From NCBI RefSeq assembly GCF_010093535.1, contig NW_022985218.1, positions 118,176 through 182,175 on the forward strand: a stretch of DNA of 64,000 nt. The letters are read 5' to 3'. Under the pieces are notes generated by a model, which saw only the letters and a list, made by a program, of their open reading frames with translations, ran no database searches and was not told the origin of the DNA. The stretch comes from Lindgomyces ingoldianus (Eukaryota; Ascomycota; Dothideomycetes; Pleosporales; Lindgomycetaceae). The stretch's first letter is position 1; every line of letters begins with the position of its first letter. A program made the position numbers and the translations under genes. Below are positions 48,259 through 60,688 of this stretch, piece after piece.

Positions 48259-49041
48259 AGGGAAACAGGGGCAAAGTGGGCAAAACGAAAGCATTGGGTA
48301 ATTGGACTTGACTTGGACTGCGGCGCATGCTTCTGGATCTGGAGCTGGACTAAAGCTTGGGTTTAGCGCACAGATTGGGTGACTTCTGGGAGAGTGTTCA
48401 TTTCCCTTCGTTGGACGCTGTAGGTGGGCATGGCATTGCATGGTAATTGGACTTCTTTCATTTGCATCACGGTAGCAGTATACCCTCTTTTAGCGCGAGG
48501 GAGCATAGCAGGAAGTATTGGGGGACACCACGCAATTTGAACTCGTTGTTAGCGCCTTTTTGGCTCGGTCGGGAGAATCCGGGTATCCCACAACCAATTA
48601 TGAGGATGTTCATGTATGTCTCTAGCTCATTTCTAGTTTCCGGGAGCGGTTCTCTAGGATGCTCTCATCTGTCCTCAGTTGGGCAATATCATACTCCTAT
48701 CAGATTCTTCATGTGTCCTGGATTAACTTCGGTCAGAGGGGTAGGTAAGGAAGCAACCAACATCATAAGAAACAGACGAGTTAGACAATTGGAGTCAAAT
48801 CACGCACCCAAAACAAGAGATTACTTCATCCCTTACGAAAGTGATATTTCCCGTCCGCGGTGACCCGGACGGCATTATATCTTTCTACCAGAAAGAAAGA
48901 GAATTTACAGGACCGATTTCTAAATCCTGTTCTACCAGCATGAAAATCTTTGAGGACCAATAAACCGGTATCGACTAGTAATGAACATCGAAAAGTGTGG
49001 GCCATTTATAGATCCTTCAGACCCCGATCCAGAAACGCCAT
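48259..49041. other. Convergent intergenic region
   Basis: Holds the 3' ends of CRT10 and YHM2; no supported feature. Confidence 0.5.
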
Positions 49042-50450
49042 TTAGTGCTTTGCGGTAACCTTGTCGCCAGTGAGCTTTTCGACAGCTTCCTTGGCGCTGT
49101 TCAGGAGTTAGCGGGTACTTCTAACGGTAGGTGGGCGGGAGGGAAGGCGGGGACGTACATATCACCCAAAGCAACCATGCAAACCGTCTGCCAAACGCCA
49201 AGACCAATTCTAGGAGTAACTCCACGATACAACCCCTTTAGACCGTTATTCGCGTAAATGTATCTTGCCGTCTTACCGACGGTGAGGTTCTTGGGACGGT
49301 TGGGATCCTCCGTCTTGCTCTGCATTTCGACTCGGATGACCTCGATGGGCTGATTCCAAGCTGACAATCCACCACCGAGCGCAGATGCGATGATCTTCTC
49401 CATAACGCCCAGCTTTTCGCCGTGCTCCTTGCCAGTGACTTTTCGGATTCCAGTCTCGGCAACTCGGGATAGACCGAAGCGAGATCCCCAGTTGGAGACT
49501 TGACGGACAGCAACGGCATTTACGCCCTTGTTGATGCCGCGGATACCTTCCCGACGCCAGATGTCCATGAATGTCTCCATGGTGCCCGGAGGCTTCATGC
49601 CAGCAGCAGCAACCTTGTGTTTTGTGATTTCGACCGTCTTCATACAGGTGCAGAAGCCCATGGTAGCGTAGGCTTGGGCGAGACCGCCCGTCATGCCTCC
49701 GGTGATACCGGCGACGAAGTCAGGAGCACCAAAGCTTTTCGCATAGAATTCGGCTTCGGAGGCGACGAAGAGCAGCACGGCGCCCTTCGTTGAGGCTTCG
49801 ATCCAGGCCTAGCATCTGCAGTTAGGTTTGCGGAGAGGGTGGTCGTGCGCAGCGGCTTACCCATGGGATCAGACCTTGGTAGACTACATGTCATACGTTA
49901 GCTAGATTGCCCAAAGTCAAGCTCCTTTCAGGCCTGCAATCCGCCGAATATCACCGAAGACAATGTCCACCGCGAGTTTGGGCTTCGGGGGTTGGGCTCC
50001 GTGCTGGAAGCGTCGGACGTATGATAATGAGGAGACTCACATCCAAGGACTCCTCCACGACTCCAGACCCTCGCCAAGGCGCCCGCAAAGCCATCAGACC
50101 TGTTGGCAGCCATTGTGGTCTTGACCACCTCCAATGGCTGTTATCCGGCCTCGATCAGCAAATGTATCCTTTCGCCTATTGTACGCTCCGAGGTGTGCAT
50201 TTACCTGTCCCAAAGTAGTCACCCTGAGAACTTGTCAGCCCCGATTGGACCATTTTTGTCGGACAACACTTACTCGAACATGTTCAGTCCAGCTCCGACT
50301 GCATTAGAAACATCGGTCAGCTTCCACTCACAGCCGGGGATACAGATGTGGGCGATAAGACTCACGCAGCAGATTGCTGAACTTCACAGGCTTCTTCTCT
50401 AGCTTCGGAGGTGCAGGAATGCCTGCGACTGTTGCGGTGGGTGCGGACAT
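49042..50450 (-). CDS. YHM2: Mitochondrial citrate/2-oxoglutarate carrier YHM2
   Basis: Seven exons on the minus strand: 50366-50450, 50274-50298, 50205-50223, 50041-50137, 49861-49883, 49159-49808 and 49042-49096, giving 317 residues (yeast Yhm2 has 314). It begins [91 protein letters not shown] and SAWNQPIEVIRVEMQSK give the three carrier repeats with Yhm2-specific residues. The inner-membrane carrier exports citrate in exchange for oxoglutarate, supporting cytosolic NADPH. Exons of 25, 19 and 23 nt are needed and restore the motif perfectly. It lies 1.2 kb downstream of citrate synthase on the same strand. Confidence 0.92.
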
Positions 50451-51682
50451 AATCTGGGAGTATTGTCTCGATAAGGGCCCTGACCAAGGGAATAGGGTGC
50501 TTCTTCGCAGAAAAGGGAGAGAGAGAGGGGGGGGTGTTGTAGAGAGATTGCGGCGAGAGACGGGAGAGGTGGTGTTGTCTTATGCGACGAAATGTTCAGA
50601 TGTGGTCGTAGCTTTGGAGCGCTCGACGGGCCTTAGTGAGAAACTTGGTTGACGCGCTAGTCGGGGAATGGTGAATTGCTTCTTTGGACCTGGCCCGCCA
50701 AGCACCTGCCCGAGCCACAGTAGGACACAGCAGCGATGAGCAAAAGGTGTCGGATACCGGTGAGTTGTGATTTGATGTCAACTCCAATGTTTACCCGTGG
50801 ATGCCCGCTCCAGCTCCTCAGGAAGAAGCAACGACACCATAACTTCCACAAAGCCAAGATAATGAAGGTATGTGCATTATTCCCGTCATTCAGCGACCCA
50901 GCGCCTTGCCTGCGCCATGACACCGCCAGGCAAGACCCTTCGGCCAGTGTGTTGGGATGGGACCCGCGCGCCGCGGCTCCCCAAAGACAAGCGCACGTGC
51001 TGTCAACACTCAACAAGCCGGCGGCGGCCATCCTCACCCTCACCGTCTGTCACGCCAAGTACCGTTCCTGCTGACACACTTCGAATCCCTCCGCTCACCG
51101 CCGCCGGATGGTGGAGAGATCCCGAGTATTTTTCTTCAGCGTAACCGTGCTCAATCAAGCCACCTAAGTCGATATGCAAGCCAAACCCGAGCCATGCATC
51201 GGTTGCCGACATACCGTCTCTTATCGAACCGCGGATATGCGGACTGTGTTGCTGCGGGACACAAGGGAATTCTAGGGACAATCGCATTTATTGTCTAATG
51301 GAGCCTCTTCCGATGTCAAAAAAGGAGGCTTGACGGTCCATGGTGAACACGAATTGCATGGGTGTGGAGCCCTGTGGCGCAAATTCGGAAATGACATCAG
51401 CATTCAGGAACTGAAGGTTATTCATAGAATCTCCGAACCAAAAATGGCAACTTTTGATTTTGGAATGCATGGTATTGGTGACAAGATGTAGGCTGAAACG
51501 GCAGTACTACAACGAAGACATTCAAAACGATTGAAGCTCGGAGTGTGCCAAACACCAAAAATATACGCAGCCTATACCTACAGTTCCCATTCTATCCGTG
51601 AGGGGTACATAGAAATTCTTTTCAGTCTAAATCAAACCATGTCACCCTTCTCATTGGCCCATTCACTAACCTCGCGGCTATT
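50451..51682. other. Intergenic, YHM2 upstream region
   Basis: No supported gene. A purine-rich run (GGGAGAGAGAGAGGGGGGGG, about 50514-50533) precedes the YHM2 start on its strand as a CT-rich tract. Other short frames lack motifs. Confidence 0.5.
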
Positions 51683-53429
51683 TTACAATGTAGCGCCGAC
51701 AAGCTTGGCATAGGCCTCAGTGCTGAAAGACTTGGGCCTCTCGATAGGAGCACCGACGGCACGGTCGATGATGAGCTGAGGAAGGACACCAAGTGCGCGG
51801 GAGACTCCGAAGAGGACAGTGTAGTAGTTCTGCTCAGTGAGGCCATAGTATTGGAGGAGAACGCCGGAATGAGCGTCGACGTTGGGGTAGGGGTTCTTAG
51901 TCTTGCCATGCTCGGTGAGCACACCCGGGGCTATTTTATAGACCTGGCTGACAAGCTTGAACATTGGGTCATCGGGGAGATGCTTCTGTGCAAATTCACG
52001 CTGGGAGACGTAGCGGGGATCGGTCTTGCGGAGGACGGCGTGGCCATATCCAGGTACGACTTGGCCGGCCTTAAGCGTAGACCAGAGGTAGTCCTTGATG
52101 GCTTGGTCGCTGAGGTCGTTGCCAATGGCCTTCTTCATCTTCTGCAGCCAGACGAGCACTTCCTGATTGGCCCTAGAAAGAATTAGCAACCACTCATGCA
52201 GGAAATGTACACCGGGAAACTTACAATCCGTGAAGAGGACCGGCAAGGCCATTGAGACCGGCAGCTAGGGACAGGTACGGAGAGCTGAGAGCGCTGCCGA
52301 CCAAGTGGGTAGTGTGAGCGCTAACGTTGCCACCCTCATGGTCAGTATGGATGGTGAGGTACAACCTCATCAACTCGACGAAGTCCTTGTTCTCGGAGAA
52401 TCCGAGCTGGTTAGCCAGATTGAAGCCATAGTCCTGATCCTTCTGGATAGGAGCAACGTTGCCATCCTTGTAGATATTGCGGTAGATCTTAGCGGCGATG
52501 GTTGGGAGCTTAGCAATGAGGTCCATGGCGTCCTCGAAGGTGTGCTCCCAGTACTGCGACTTGTGCATTCCCTTAGCATATGCCTTGGCGAAGTTCGACC
52601 CATGCTCGAGAGCAGTGACAGCGATGGAGAACTGAGCCATTGGGTGGAGGTCGTTGGGGCAGCGATCGATCAATTCCTCGACGAACTTCGGGACAGCGGA
52701 GCGGGCAGCCCATTCAGCAGAGAGGTCACGGACCTGCTGCTCTGAGGGAACCTCACCAGTGAGAAGAAGCCAGAAAAGACCTGGATCAATAAGCGGGAGC
52801 CCACGATGGAAGCAATATTGTCGTACCTTCTGGCAACGGCTCCGCGCCGCCGGGGGCCTTGGGGAGGACCTCCTGGCACTCGGGGATCTTCCGAAAGTTA
52901 GCAGTTCGTTCAGTCTGGAAGCCAGGTTGTATCACGCACAGTTTTGCCGCGGAACCGAATACCCTCTTCCGAATCTAGGACGGATCCCTAGCAACTGTAA
53001 GCCTATCCATTGGGCCGTGCGTAGTGATTGCGGCCACCAACCTCCCAGACGAGCGACTTGATACCACGGGCACCGCCATAGACCTGATCGAGAGTGACCT
53101 CGCCGACGACCGTGCTACCATGCTCTCTGTTTCGATGGGCCATTAATACTGAGGAGCAGGAACGGGCGGATGTGCGACTGTGCCTACTTTCGGAGCTTCT
53201 TGATCTTCTCGATCTCCCCGGGGAGCTTGGCGGCGAAGGTCTCCTTCAACGACTGTAATCGGCACAGTTAGATGATTTTCCACGCAGAAGGAGGCGTCTC
53301 TCGCACCTGTGTCTTGCCGGTAGAGTAGCAGCGCAGGCCATTGGAAAGGGCAGCAGATCGCCAGGGCGCGGCGGAGGTGAACAGGGAAGAGCGCAGGGCG
53401 CGGGAACCTATTCGCAGAGAAGAGGCCAT
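51683..53429 (-). CDS. citA: Mitochondrial citrate synthase
   Basis: Seven exons: 53307-53429, 53188-53252, 53042-53126, 52940-52987, 52827-52887, 52225-52780 and 51683-52172 (475 residues). The presequence (1-35) is rich in Ser, Arg and Ala ([17 protein letters not shown]). The catalytic triad is His311 (GPLHGLANQE), His357 ([16 protein letters not shown]) and Asp412 (PNVDAHSG); the spacings of 46 and 55 equal those of pig citrate synthase (274, 320, 375). [12 protein letters not shown] and [20 protein letters not shown] are also typical. It condenses oxaloacetate and acetyl-CoA in the matrix. All six introns are 46-61 bp. A 2-methylcitrate synthase is possible in principle, but nothing here points to it. 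Confidence 0.93.
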
Positions 53430-54450
53430 CTGGAATAGGATTGGGGAGGGGAAGGGGAGGGTGGAAAGGAAATGGGAGAGTGAGGATGGGCTGGGAGGGT
53501 GTGAGGTTGTTGAAAAGTCTTGTAGCGAGCTGGGGGGGAAAAAGAAGTGTTTCGTTGGAGCTCATCAAATCCCGAAGCATGGACCACCTCCGTCATTCAG
53601 CGCTCCCAACGAGGCCAGCGGGAACGTTTTCGCTGGCCGCCGTCGCCCGGAGTTGGGTGGCTCTCCTCCCAAAAGCCGACGGGTGTGCAGCAGCAAATTG
53701 AGATTTGTGAACGCGGTGCCAACCTCAGCACCCACTCTGTGCAGGGACGGCATGATTTCGAACAGCCTTGCAATGGTCTCCGAAAATCGACCATTTCCGC
53801 TGCGTGGGGCCAGCCGTCAAGATCTTGTCGCGGCCTGCATGCTCTGATTGCTCGAGCTTAAACTTGCATCTGCAATTGGCACACTTTTTCTGGCACTTGG
53901 AGGTCCAGTGCCACACGTGATCAGATGCCTCGCTTAGCTCAGACTTAGCCCAGGCACGCTTACCTTCCTTTGCGACGCCGAGGCCCTTCAATGCCAACAC
54001 CAGCACCGCACCTGCTCTCTGGCTCTCACCACGGCGGCATCTCCTGAGCGTAGAATCCCACCACCATCGCCGTTCATTTCACTGTTTCTTTTCGTTTTGG
54101 CGCCAGCTCGTCGCGACTCGTCCTTGACCGTGAATTACAGCGCGCCTTGACCTTCGCCTGAGGGCAGCCGCATCCTGTAGTGTGAGAAGAAAAACTGCCA
54201 GCTCCCAGTACTTCAACACCGCGACCCGCCACTCCACCGCGGACTTGCTCCCCCCATCTCGTACAACCCACAGTACTGCAGTACCACCTAGACCTTCCTA
54301 CGTCCGATCTTGACCAGGTAGATCGAGTTCAGGCTGACGTGTTTGCCTTCGTCCCTGCCTCTGAAGCGCTCTGCGAGTCTTTCTGCGCAAACCCGCAGCA
54401 TTTTCTTTGCTTTGTCGTCGCATCTGATATCTGGTACACCTAACCTAGCC
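53430..54450. promoter_or_regulatory. Divergent upstream region, citrate synthase / CID-RRM gene
   Basis: About 1 kb separates the two start codons. Open frames on both strands lack domain signal. No discrete site is firmly supported. Confidence 0.4.
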
Positions 54451-56645
54451 ATGTCAGCCATGGAGGAGCTGGGCGCTCTGCTGCAATCGCTGCAGACCCT
54501 GAAGCCGCCCGGTGTTACCAAAACAAAAATTGAAGCCATCACCGCGGTTTGCGTCCAGAACGTTCAGGTATGCCGGCTCTGCGGCCTTTGGTTCTCTCTA
54601 TCGAATTAATACTAAGCCCTTCCTCTACCATGTAGTCCGATTCCACCGTCGTCCAGAATATCGTCCACCAGTTCAAGAACAGCCCCGCTACACATAAGCT
54701 GGGTGTACTTTATGTTATAGACTCGGTGACTAGACAGTGGGTGGAGAAGGCTAAAATAGCTGGCCAAGCCGTCTCCAGAAATGCTGCTCCAGGAACTTTT
54801 GCTTCGGGCGTGCAGAACGTAACGGATGCACTCCCCGCTCTTATGAACGATCTTGTCCAGTGTGCCCCCCGCAATCAGAAAGAGAAGATCTCGAAATTAC
54901 TGGACATCTGGGAGCGTGGACAAACATTTCCGCTAAACATGCTCGTCGGCTTCAAGCAGCAGCTAAACAGCCCTGCTAAGAGTAAGAATGGCTTTCAATC
55001 ATCTTCCCATGCTTTCCTTCGTTATGTGACTCTTTCTCGCTCTTTCTCGCTCTTTCTGACTCTTTCGTATCTCAGATGGTCATACCCCTCCCGGTAGCCC
55101 TCCAAAGGGCCATACCATCGCTGGTGTTCCAGCTTCCGGACCTTATGCAACTGCCCAAACTGGTCTTTCAGCGCCATCTGCGGTAGACCCGGGTTCTATT
55201 CTCGCTTCGCTTGCGAATTTCGGGCAGCAAAACCCCTCCAGTGTCGGTCTAACTAACTCTGCACCTGCAGCCCCACCTGCAATGCCGTTCCTTCAGAATA
55301 TAGCTCCACCCCCGCCAGGATTCGTGCCACCTCTTCCATTGGCGACAAATGGACAACCTGCACTTCCTCCCCTTCCAATGGGTGGTAATGACTTGATGAA
55401 TCAGATTCTTCACGCTATAGCGAGTGGCATGATTCCGCCTGATCAAGCAGTGCACGTATTGGCTGCTCTGACGACGAACCAATCAAGCGGCCCCCCTCTC
55501 ATCCCACCTTCCTCACAGCCGCCAGCCGCAGGCATCGCGCCGCCGGTTGCTCCCAACAGTGCCCAATCTAATCGATTTGAACAGGATGGTAGTAGGTATC
55601 GCGACCGTAGCCGCTCACCTGACTATAATCGTCGTCGCAACTCTCCCCGTAGATCACCGCCACATCGTCGCAATAGTCCAACATATGATGCATACGATCC
55701 GGCTACCCGGAATGAAGCCAACACTTCACATCGCAGTGAGCGTAGCAGAGGCCGTGGTAGGCATCGAAGCCGTAATGAGTTTCGCCAGCGTACGCCTCCA
55801 CCACCACCACCACCACCACAGCGAAGACAGTCTAGTCCAGGCGTGACTGCTGCTCGTCACGGGCAGCCAAAGTTCCTAGAATGGGATAGAACCTTGCCCC
55901 GTGATAACATTCGAGTTCTCAGCCGCACCTTGTTCGTAGGTGGTGCCGGCGGAACAGAAGGTGAGATACGAAGCATCTTCAGTCGATTTGGAAAAGTTCA
56001 GACGTGTATTGTCAACCAAGACAAACGCATTGCGTTTGTGAAGATGGTCAACCGTGTCGACGCTGTTTCTGCCAAAGAGGGTATGGATAAGATGCAAGAC
56101 CAAGACGCCTTGGCAAAGGCTCGCCAGGTAAGGTTGATAGGCGTGCAACAGCGGACAGCTACTAATGATCAAGCAGACACGCTGGGGTGTAGGCTTTGGT
56201 CCTCGAGATTGTAGTGACTACGATAGTGGTGTTAGCGTGATCCCAATTAGTCGACTGACGGATGCCGACCGCAAATGGGTCTTGACAGCAGAGTTCGGCG
56301 GAACTGGTGGCCGAGCTCTTGAGGGAGGAATGGTCATTGAAGAGCCTGATATCGAGATTGGCGCAGGGGTCTCATCTAAAGGCAAGCAGTTTTTACCATC
56401 GCCTGAGTAACGCTAACCCACTCCTAGCTATTAGCCGTCGTGTCCCACCAGATGGAGGACGACGCGGAGGACATGGGTTTGGTTCTCGAGGTGGTGGTTT
56501 CGACAATGGTCCACGCTTCCGTAAGGACAACCGTCCACCAATCCAACAATCCCGTCATATCACACCACGTGCCGAGGTTACCGTAGCTGTTCCGCCAGCT
56601 GTCCCTGGCTTTGGCTTCCAACTACCAGGGATGTCTGGATTTTAA
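54451..56645 (+). CDS. seb1: Nrd1/Seb1-type CID-RRM transcription termination factor
   Basis: Five exons (54451-54567, 54636-54981, 55076-56127, 56177-56381, 56428-56645), 645 residues. An N-terminal CTD-interacting domain (1-150: KIEAITAVCVQNVQSDSTVV, HKLGVLYVIDSVTRQW, LLDIWERGQTFP) binds phosphorylated RNA polymerase II tails. A Pro-rich middle and an Arg/Ser/Asp region lead to an RRM at about 436-505 (SRTLFVGGAGGTEGEIRSIF, RIAFVKM). The block TRWGVGFGPRDCSDY then GVSVIPISRLTDADRKW is the conserved Nrd1/Seb1 extension. The Gly/Arg-rich tail ends at FQLPGMSGF. The factor recognises nascent RNA and directs termination. Intron 4 (56382-56427) begins GCAAGC: a GC-AG intron, with branch CTAAC. 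Confidence 0.9.
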
Positions 56646-57445
56646 ATGACTTCGAGCTAACCCGACGAGCTCCCGATACAGAGTAGAGGTAGTCTTTGTA
56701 TACATGAGACCCTACTCGCGCTGTAGACTTTTTTTTTTTTTTCCCTCTCAGATCACCGGTTTGTTAACTCGCAGTTGCGAGACCACTCCAATTTGCGGGT
56801 CCCAGCCCCTACGATCACGAAAACTGTCCATTTCCCTCCATGCAAACTTTCTTTCTCTATCTCTGGGAGGCCAGTGTGCAGCATAGCTCAGTAGTTAGCG
56901 AGGCGGCTGGTTCTGCTTTCCTAAGCCTTCCCTAATTCAATGCATTGCATGGCGTTGTGGACGGAGTAGTAAGGATAAGCAAGCAACTATGAAAATCCGG
57001 TGGCACCTTTCGGGCCAAATTTCTAGGCTTTTACTTTCAATACATTGGATCAGATCCGATCGGATTGCGGTAACCCCCTACCAATTTTACCCCCTTAATT
57101 CGAGTAGAGACACTCGAAGATATATTCATGTAGTTATTACGATTAGGCATTCTCAAGGTTTGCATTTTCTGTGCGAGTTGTGGGATAGCTGTGTATTTCT
57201 AGTAATGCTGAAACTGCTTTTATACGTTCAATTCTGACGATCTTGGGCCACTGATGGAGTGCCTTGAACGTGATCTCAATACATCATGTGTGGCGATTGA
57301 AAAATAAGGGCAGTTCGCGGGTTGAAACATATCTCAAAAAATGACCTATCATAATCTGCACAGATCGGGCTAGTCACTTGCCATCAACTTCTTCCAGCCT
57401 CAACCCTCAAGCCCTTTCCCAAGCCCTTTCCCAAGCCCTTCTCCT
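56646..57445. other. Convergent intergenic region
   Basis: 3' sequences of the CID-RRM and CLPTM1 genes. It holds a T12 tract (56729-56741) and a 12-bp tandem repeat near 57408; no gene. Confidence 0.5.
57408..57440. repeat. Tandem CAAGCCCTTTCC, nearly three units
   Basis: Two perfect 12-bp units and a partial third, directly beyond the CLPTM1 stop codon. Confidence 0.8.
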
Positions 57446-59490
57446 TCATTTCCTCTTCCTCCCCTCCCCCTTCTTCTGCGCACCCGTTGTCTTCGCCTCC
57501 CCCTTCTCCTTCCCCGCCACCTTCGCTTTCCCGTCCTTCTCCTTCTCTGCATCCGGCGCCCCCTCAACCAACATATCCGCCTTCTTCTCCTCTCCCTCCT
57601 CGTCATCCCCACCCTGTCCAAACTCATTAATCCTAGAATAATCCACCTTGTACACCCACGTCTGATACAAATAAACAAAGAAAATAACATCATCTCTCAG
57701 TGTAGCTAGCCGATGCAACGTCGGCATTTTAATCGTAAACGCGAATAAATCGTCAATAAAAGTATTCAGGAACTTGTACGTCATTGCTCGGCCTGGCATG
57801 TGCGCGACAGATTTAAGCCTGTAGTTGATGTACAGCGATGGCACCATCATTAAGAAGCCATAGGCGTAGACGGAGCCCACGAGCGTAGTGATGATGAACG
57901 AGTACCAAGATTTATGGGATTCGTATAGCAAGGAGTATATAGCGTAGGCTAGGAGCAAGGGAACAGCGACCCAGTACAAATACTTGAAGGCAATTTGGTC
58001 GTATTCCTGTGTTTTTTTCTCCGTTTCGGAGAGGATGTGTTTGTCCTCGAATTTAATAGTGTAGGGGAGGAAAGAGCCGGGGGAAGTGGGGCGGATGCGG
58101 ACGTTTACGGTTTTCGTAATTTTCCAGGCTTCAATAGCGATGCCCATACCCTGGCCGAAAAGGATCATCCAGGATGTGTTTTCGTTGTTGTCCATGAGGT
58201 AGAGGAAGATGATGCTCTGCATGAAGACGTTGGCCATTATGGTGCGGAAGGAGGTGCCGACGTTGTCTTTCTTTTTGCGCCAGTGGGAGACGTCGTTTTT
58301 GAAGGCGAGCATTTCGAAAAACATGTGCAGAACGGAGACTACGGCTGTGATGCCGAGAAGGTAGGTGTTGCTGTCGATGAGGATTTCTTTGAACAATTCC
58401 ATTTCGGTGCCGTCGCCGCCTGTAGGGGAGGGCTTGCCGGCTGCAGCTGCAACGGCTTGGGAACGCATGTTTTCTTCCATAGAGGCATAAAGGGAGAACT
58501 TCCAGTTGCTGAGGTTGTTGAGCTTGACGTTGATGGGGAGCCGAGTAACGGTGGAGTTGAGTTCGGTCATGTGCTTCTTCAGCTGCCAGAAGGTGTTGGT
58601 GAACAGCACGGGGTAATACCATCCATGTTGACCGGACGCATCTCTGGCGCCAGTTCCTTCCAGTTGGAAGAAAGACCTGGGGCCTGGGTGCATCACCGGG
58701 TAGTTAACGACTCCAGAATCAGGGATTAGGGAGATGGTGAAGTTGGGATGATAGTACGAAGCAATAACTTTGGGCGCCTTCGCTTCCTGCGCATCCTGTT
58801 CAAGATCGTCTGCGCTGGCAAGTAAATTACGAGTCTTCGCTACTTTCTTCTTGGGCAGATACGTTGTCAAAGGGCGGACGAAATGGTAGGCCTTGGAGAT
58901 ATCATAGCCGATGGCGGTGGGGTCGGGGACGGCACCACTCTGAGCAACATAAAAGTGCGCGAACAGGGTCGCATTCTGCTGGACCGAACTGGGGACAGCG
59001 AACTCGGCATGGATCTCCCGATTATCTTTCCAATCACCGAATTTGAACTTCTTCTCTTCGATAAGGAGAGAGTCCTTGGGCATCGACTTCAGCGCGGGCA
59101 TCACCAGGGACGGCGAGATGTACATGAAGATATCCAGCTCAGTTCCAACTGGCCACATAGGCGCGATGTTCTGCGGAATGGGTTGGTACTGCGCACCGAT
59201 GTCCAAGCTATTAGGGCGGTCGGAATAAGCAGGAATCTGAACAGTTGTGCCTGCGACAGCGGCGCCTTTCGCGGGGTCTGCATTTTGGGGTTGAGCCTGG
59301 GGGAGGAACGTCTTGGTAGCGAATTGGATGAGGAAGAAGATCCCCACACTCTGGATGAGCGTCTTCACGAGCTATACAGCGAAGATAGTCAGCAATCGCA
59401 CGACGGAGGAGGGAAAGTTGCGGCGCGAAAAGAAATGGAACCTACACTACTCCCGGCGCCCTGCTGCTCTTCCTGTCGTACCTCAGGCAT
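57446..59490 (-). CDS. CLPTM1-family transmembrane protein
   Basis: Two exons, 59446-59490 and 57446-59371 (656 residues). The short first exon (MPEVRQEEQQGAGSS) joins LVKTLIQSVGIFFLIQF across a 74-bp intron. A luminal domain after the first helix has YSDRPNS and VGTELDIFMYIS. The hallmark CLPTM1 core is FEMLAFKNDVSHWRKKKDNV, SFRTIMANVFMQSIIFLYL, then YWVAVPLLLAYAIYSLLYES, GFLMMVPSLYINYRLKSVAH and RAMTYKFLNTFIDDLFAFTI. The C-terminus is highly charged (Lys/Glu), cytosolic. Family members are ER/Golgi multi-pass proteins tied to membrane-protein trafficking and lipid scrambling in animals; the fungal role is unclear. Confidence 0.92.
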
Positions 59491-59941
59491 GGCTCTAGTC
59501 TGGCAAACCGAGATGATACTCGGAGTTGGTGCCGCAAACGAGAAGTTTGTGATGGAAGGTAGGCGGCCGAGGGGCGGCGGACGGCGGAATATGTTGCAGT
59601 TTCGCTCTGAAATCGTACGCCAAGGGCGAACTAGTCGGAACTAGCTTGACGGGCTGCAAGTGTTCGCGGCCGTTCATTTGCGCCACGAGGAGCGGCTTAT
59701 GATGCAACCGGGACAAGGGGTTTGGCACTTGGTGTGGTGGATAGGGCGTGGCCGACGACATTAACTGTCCGTGTGGAAAAAAAAAAAAGCCACTGCCTCT
59801 GACTATGACTGGCCCTTGGTAGCGTATAAAGAAGCCACGCTCCTTGCTATACACTCGTTTCGATCTTGGAATCTTTTTCTTTTTTTGTTCCATCATTTCC
59901 ACCAAGCTTCTGAATCCAGTCCTTACGCAACGACCCCCACC
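59491..59941. promoter_or_regulatory. Divergent promoter, CLPTM1 / LOG genes
   Basis: 451 bp between start codons. Includes an A12 tract (59777-59788), a T-rich tract (about 59874-59887) and a GTATAAAG TATA-like box near 59823, 120 bp before the LOG start. Confidence 0.45.
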
Positions 59942-60688
59942 ATGACTTCGGCTTCAACACAGAATCCCGCTTCGGCGGGGAAGCAACCCGTAGTCTGCGT
60001 ATTGTGAGTCTTGCCCCTGAAGCCACCTTATTTCGTTTGTCTTGTTGCTAATTGACATCTCTTTAGCTGCGGTGCCTCTGCCGGCACATCCCCCGTCCAT
60101 GTCGCTGCAGCCCGGGAACTGGCCCGGGCCCTGCACGCCAACAACATTAAAGTAGTTTATGGTGGAGGTACCGTTGGCCTGATGGGTGAAATCGCCCGTA
60201 CTCTTGTTTCCCTCTCTGGTCCTTCGTCTGTACACGGCATCATCCCCAAGCCGCTGGTCAAGTACGAGCAGAATCACGACCCAGACGACCAAACCGCACA
60301 CACCATCGACGAGAAATTATATGGCAAGACAACTGTAGTCAAGGACATGCATACGCGGAAGCAGATAATGGCGAAGGAAGTGATTGAGGGTGGGCCCGGC
60401 GGGGGGTTCGTTGCGCTGAGTGGAGGGTACGGCACGCTGGAAGAGCTGATGGAAATCACGACTTGGAACCAATTGGGAATCCATAGTATGCCAGTGGTGG
60501 TATATAATGTAGATGGCTATTGGAATGGACTGATTGAATGGGTTAAGAATGCCGTCCGTTCTGGCTTCATCGTGTCGACCAACGCAGGAATATTGAGCGA
60601 AGCACTGAGCGCTGAAGAAGTGATCACATGCTTGAGAGAGTATCAGAATGCGGAGGGGAGATTTAACCTAACGTGGGAGCAACAATAG
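59942..60688 (+). CDS. LOG-family phosphoribohydrolase (lysine-decarboxylase-like)
   Basis: Two exons, 59942-60003 and 60067-60688 (227 residues). The 63-bp intron joins VVCVF to CGASAGTSP. LOG motifs are CGASAG (22-27), VYGGGTVGLMGEIA (51-64), MHTRKQIM (Arg118) and SGGYGTLEE (139-147), whose glutamates are catalytic. The usual motif is PGGxGTxxE; here Ser139 replaces Pro. LOG enzymes release the free base from cytokinin riboside 5'-monophosphates or act on other nucleotide monophosphates. Old annotations as lysine decarboxylase are misleading. A fungal role in cytokinin output is possible but not shown by sequence. Confidence 0.9.

Noticed and set aside
56884..56960. tRNA-like D-arm sequence (TAGCTCAGTAGTTAGCGAGG)
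   Set aside because: No matching T-arm GGTTCRANTCC and no pairing acceptor stem, so not called a tRNA.
57995..58729. 244-codon plus-strand frame
   Set aside because: Antisense to the CLPTM1 gene; no independent motif.
58883..59644. 253-codon plus-strand frame
   Set aside because: Antisense to CLPTM1 exon 2 and crossing its intron; a shadow.
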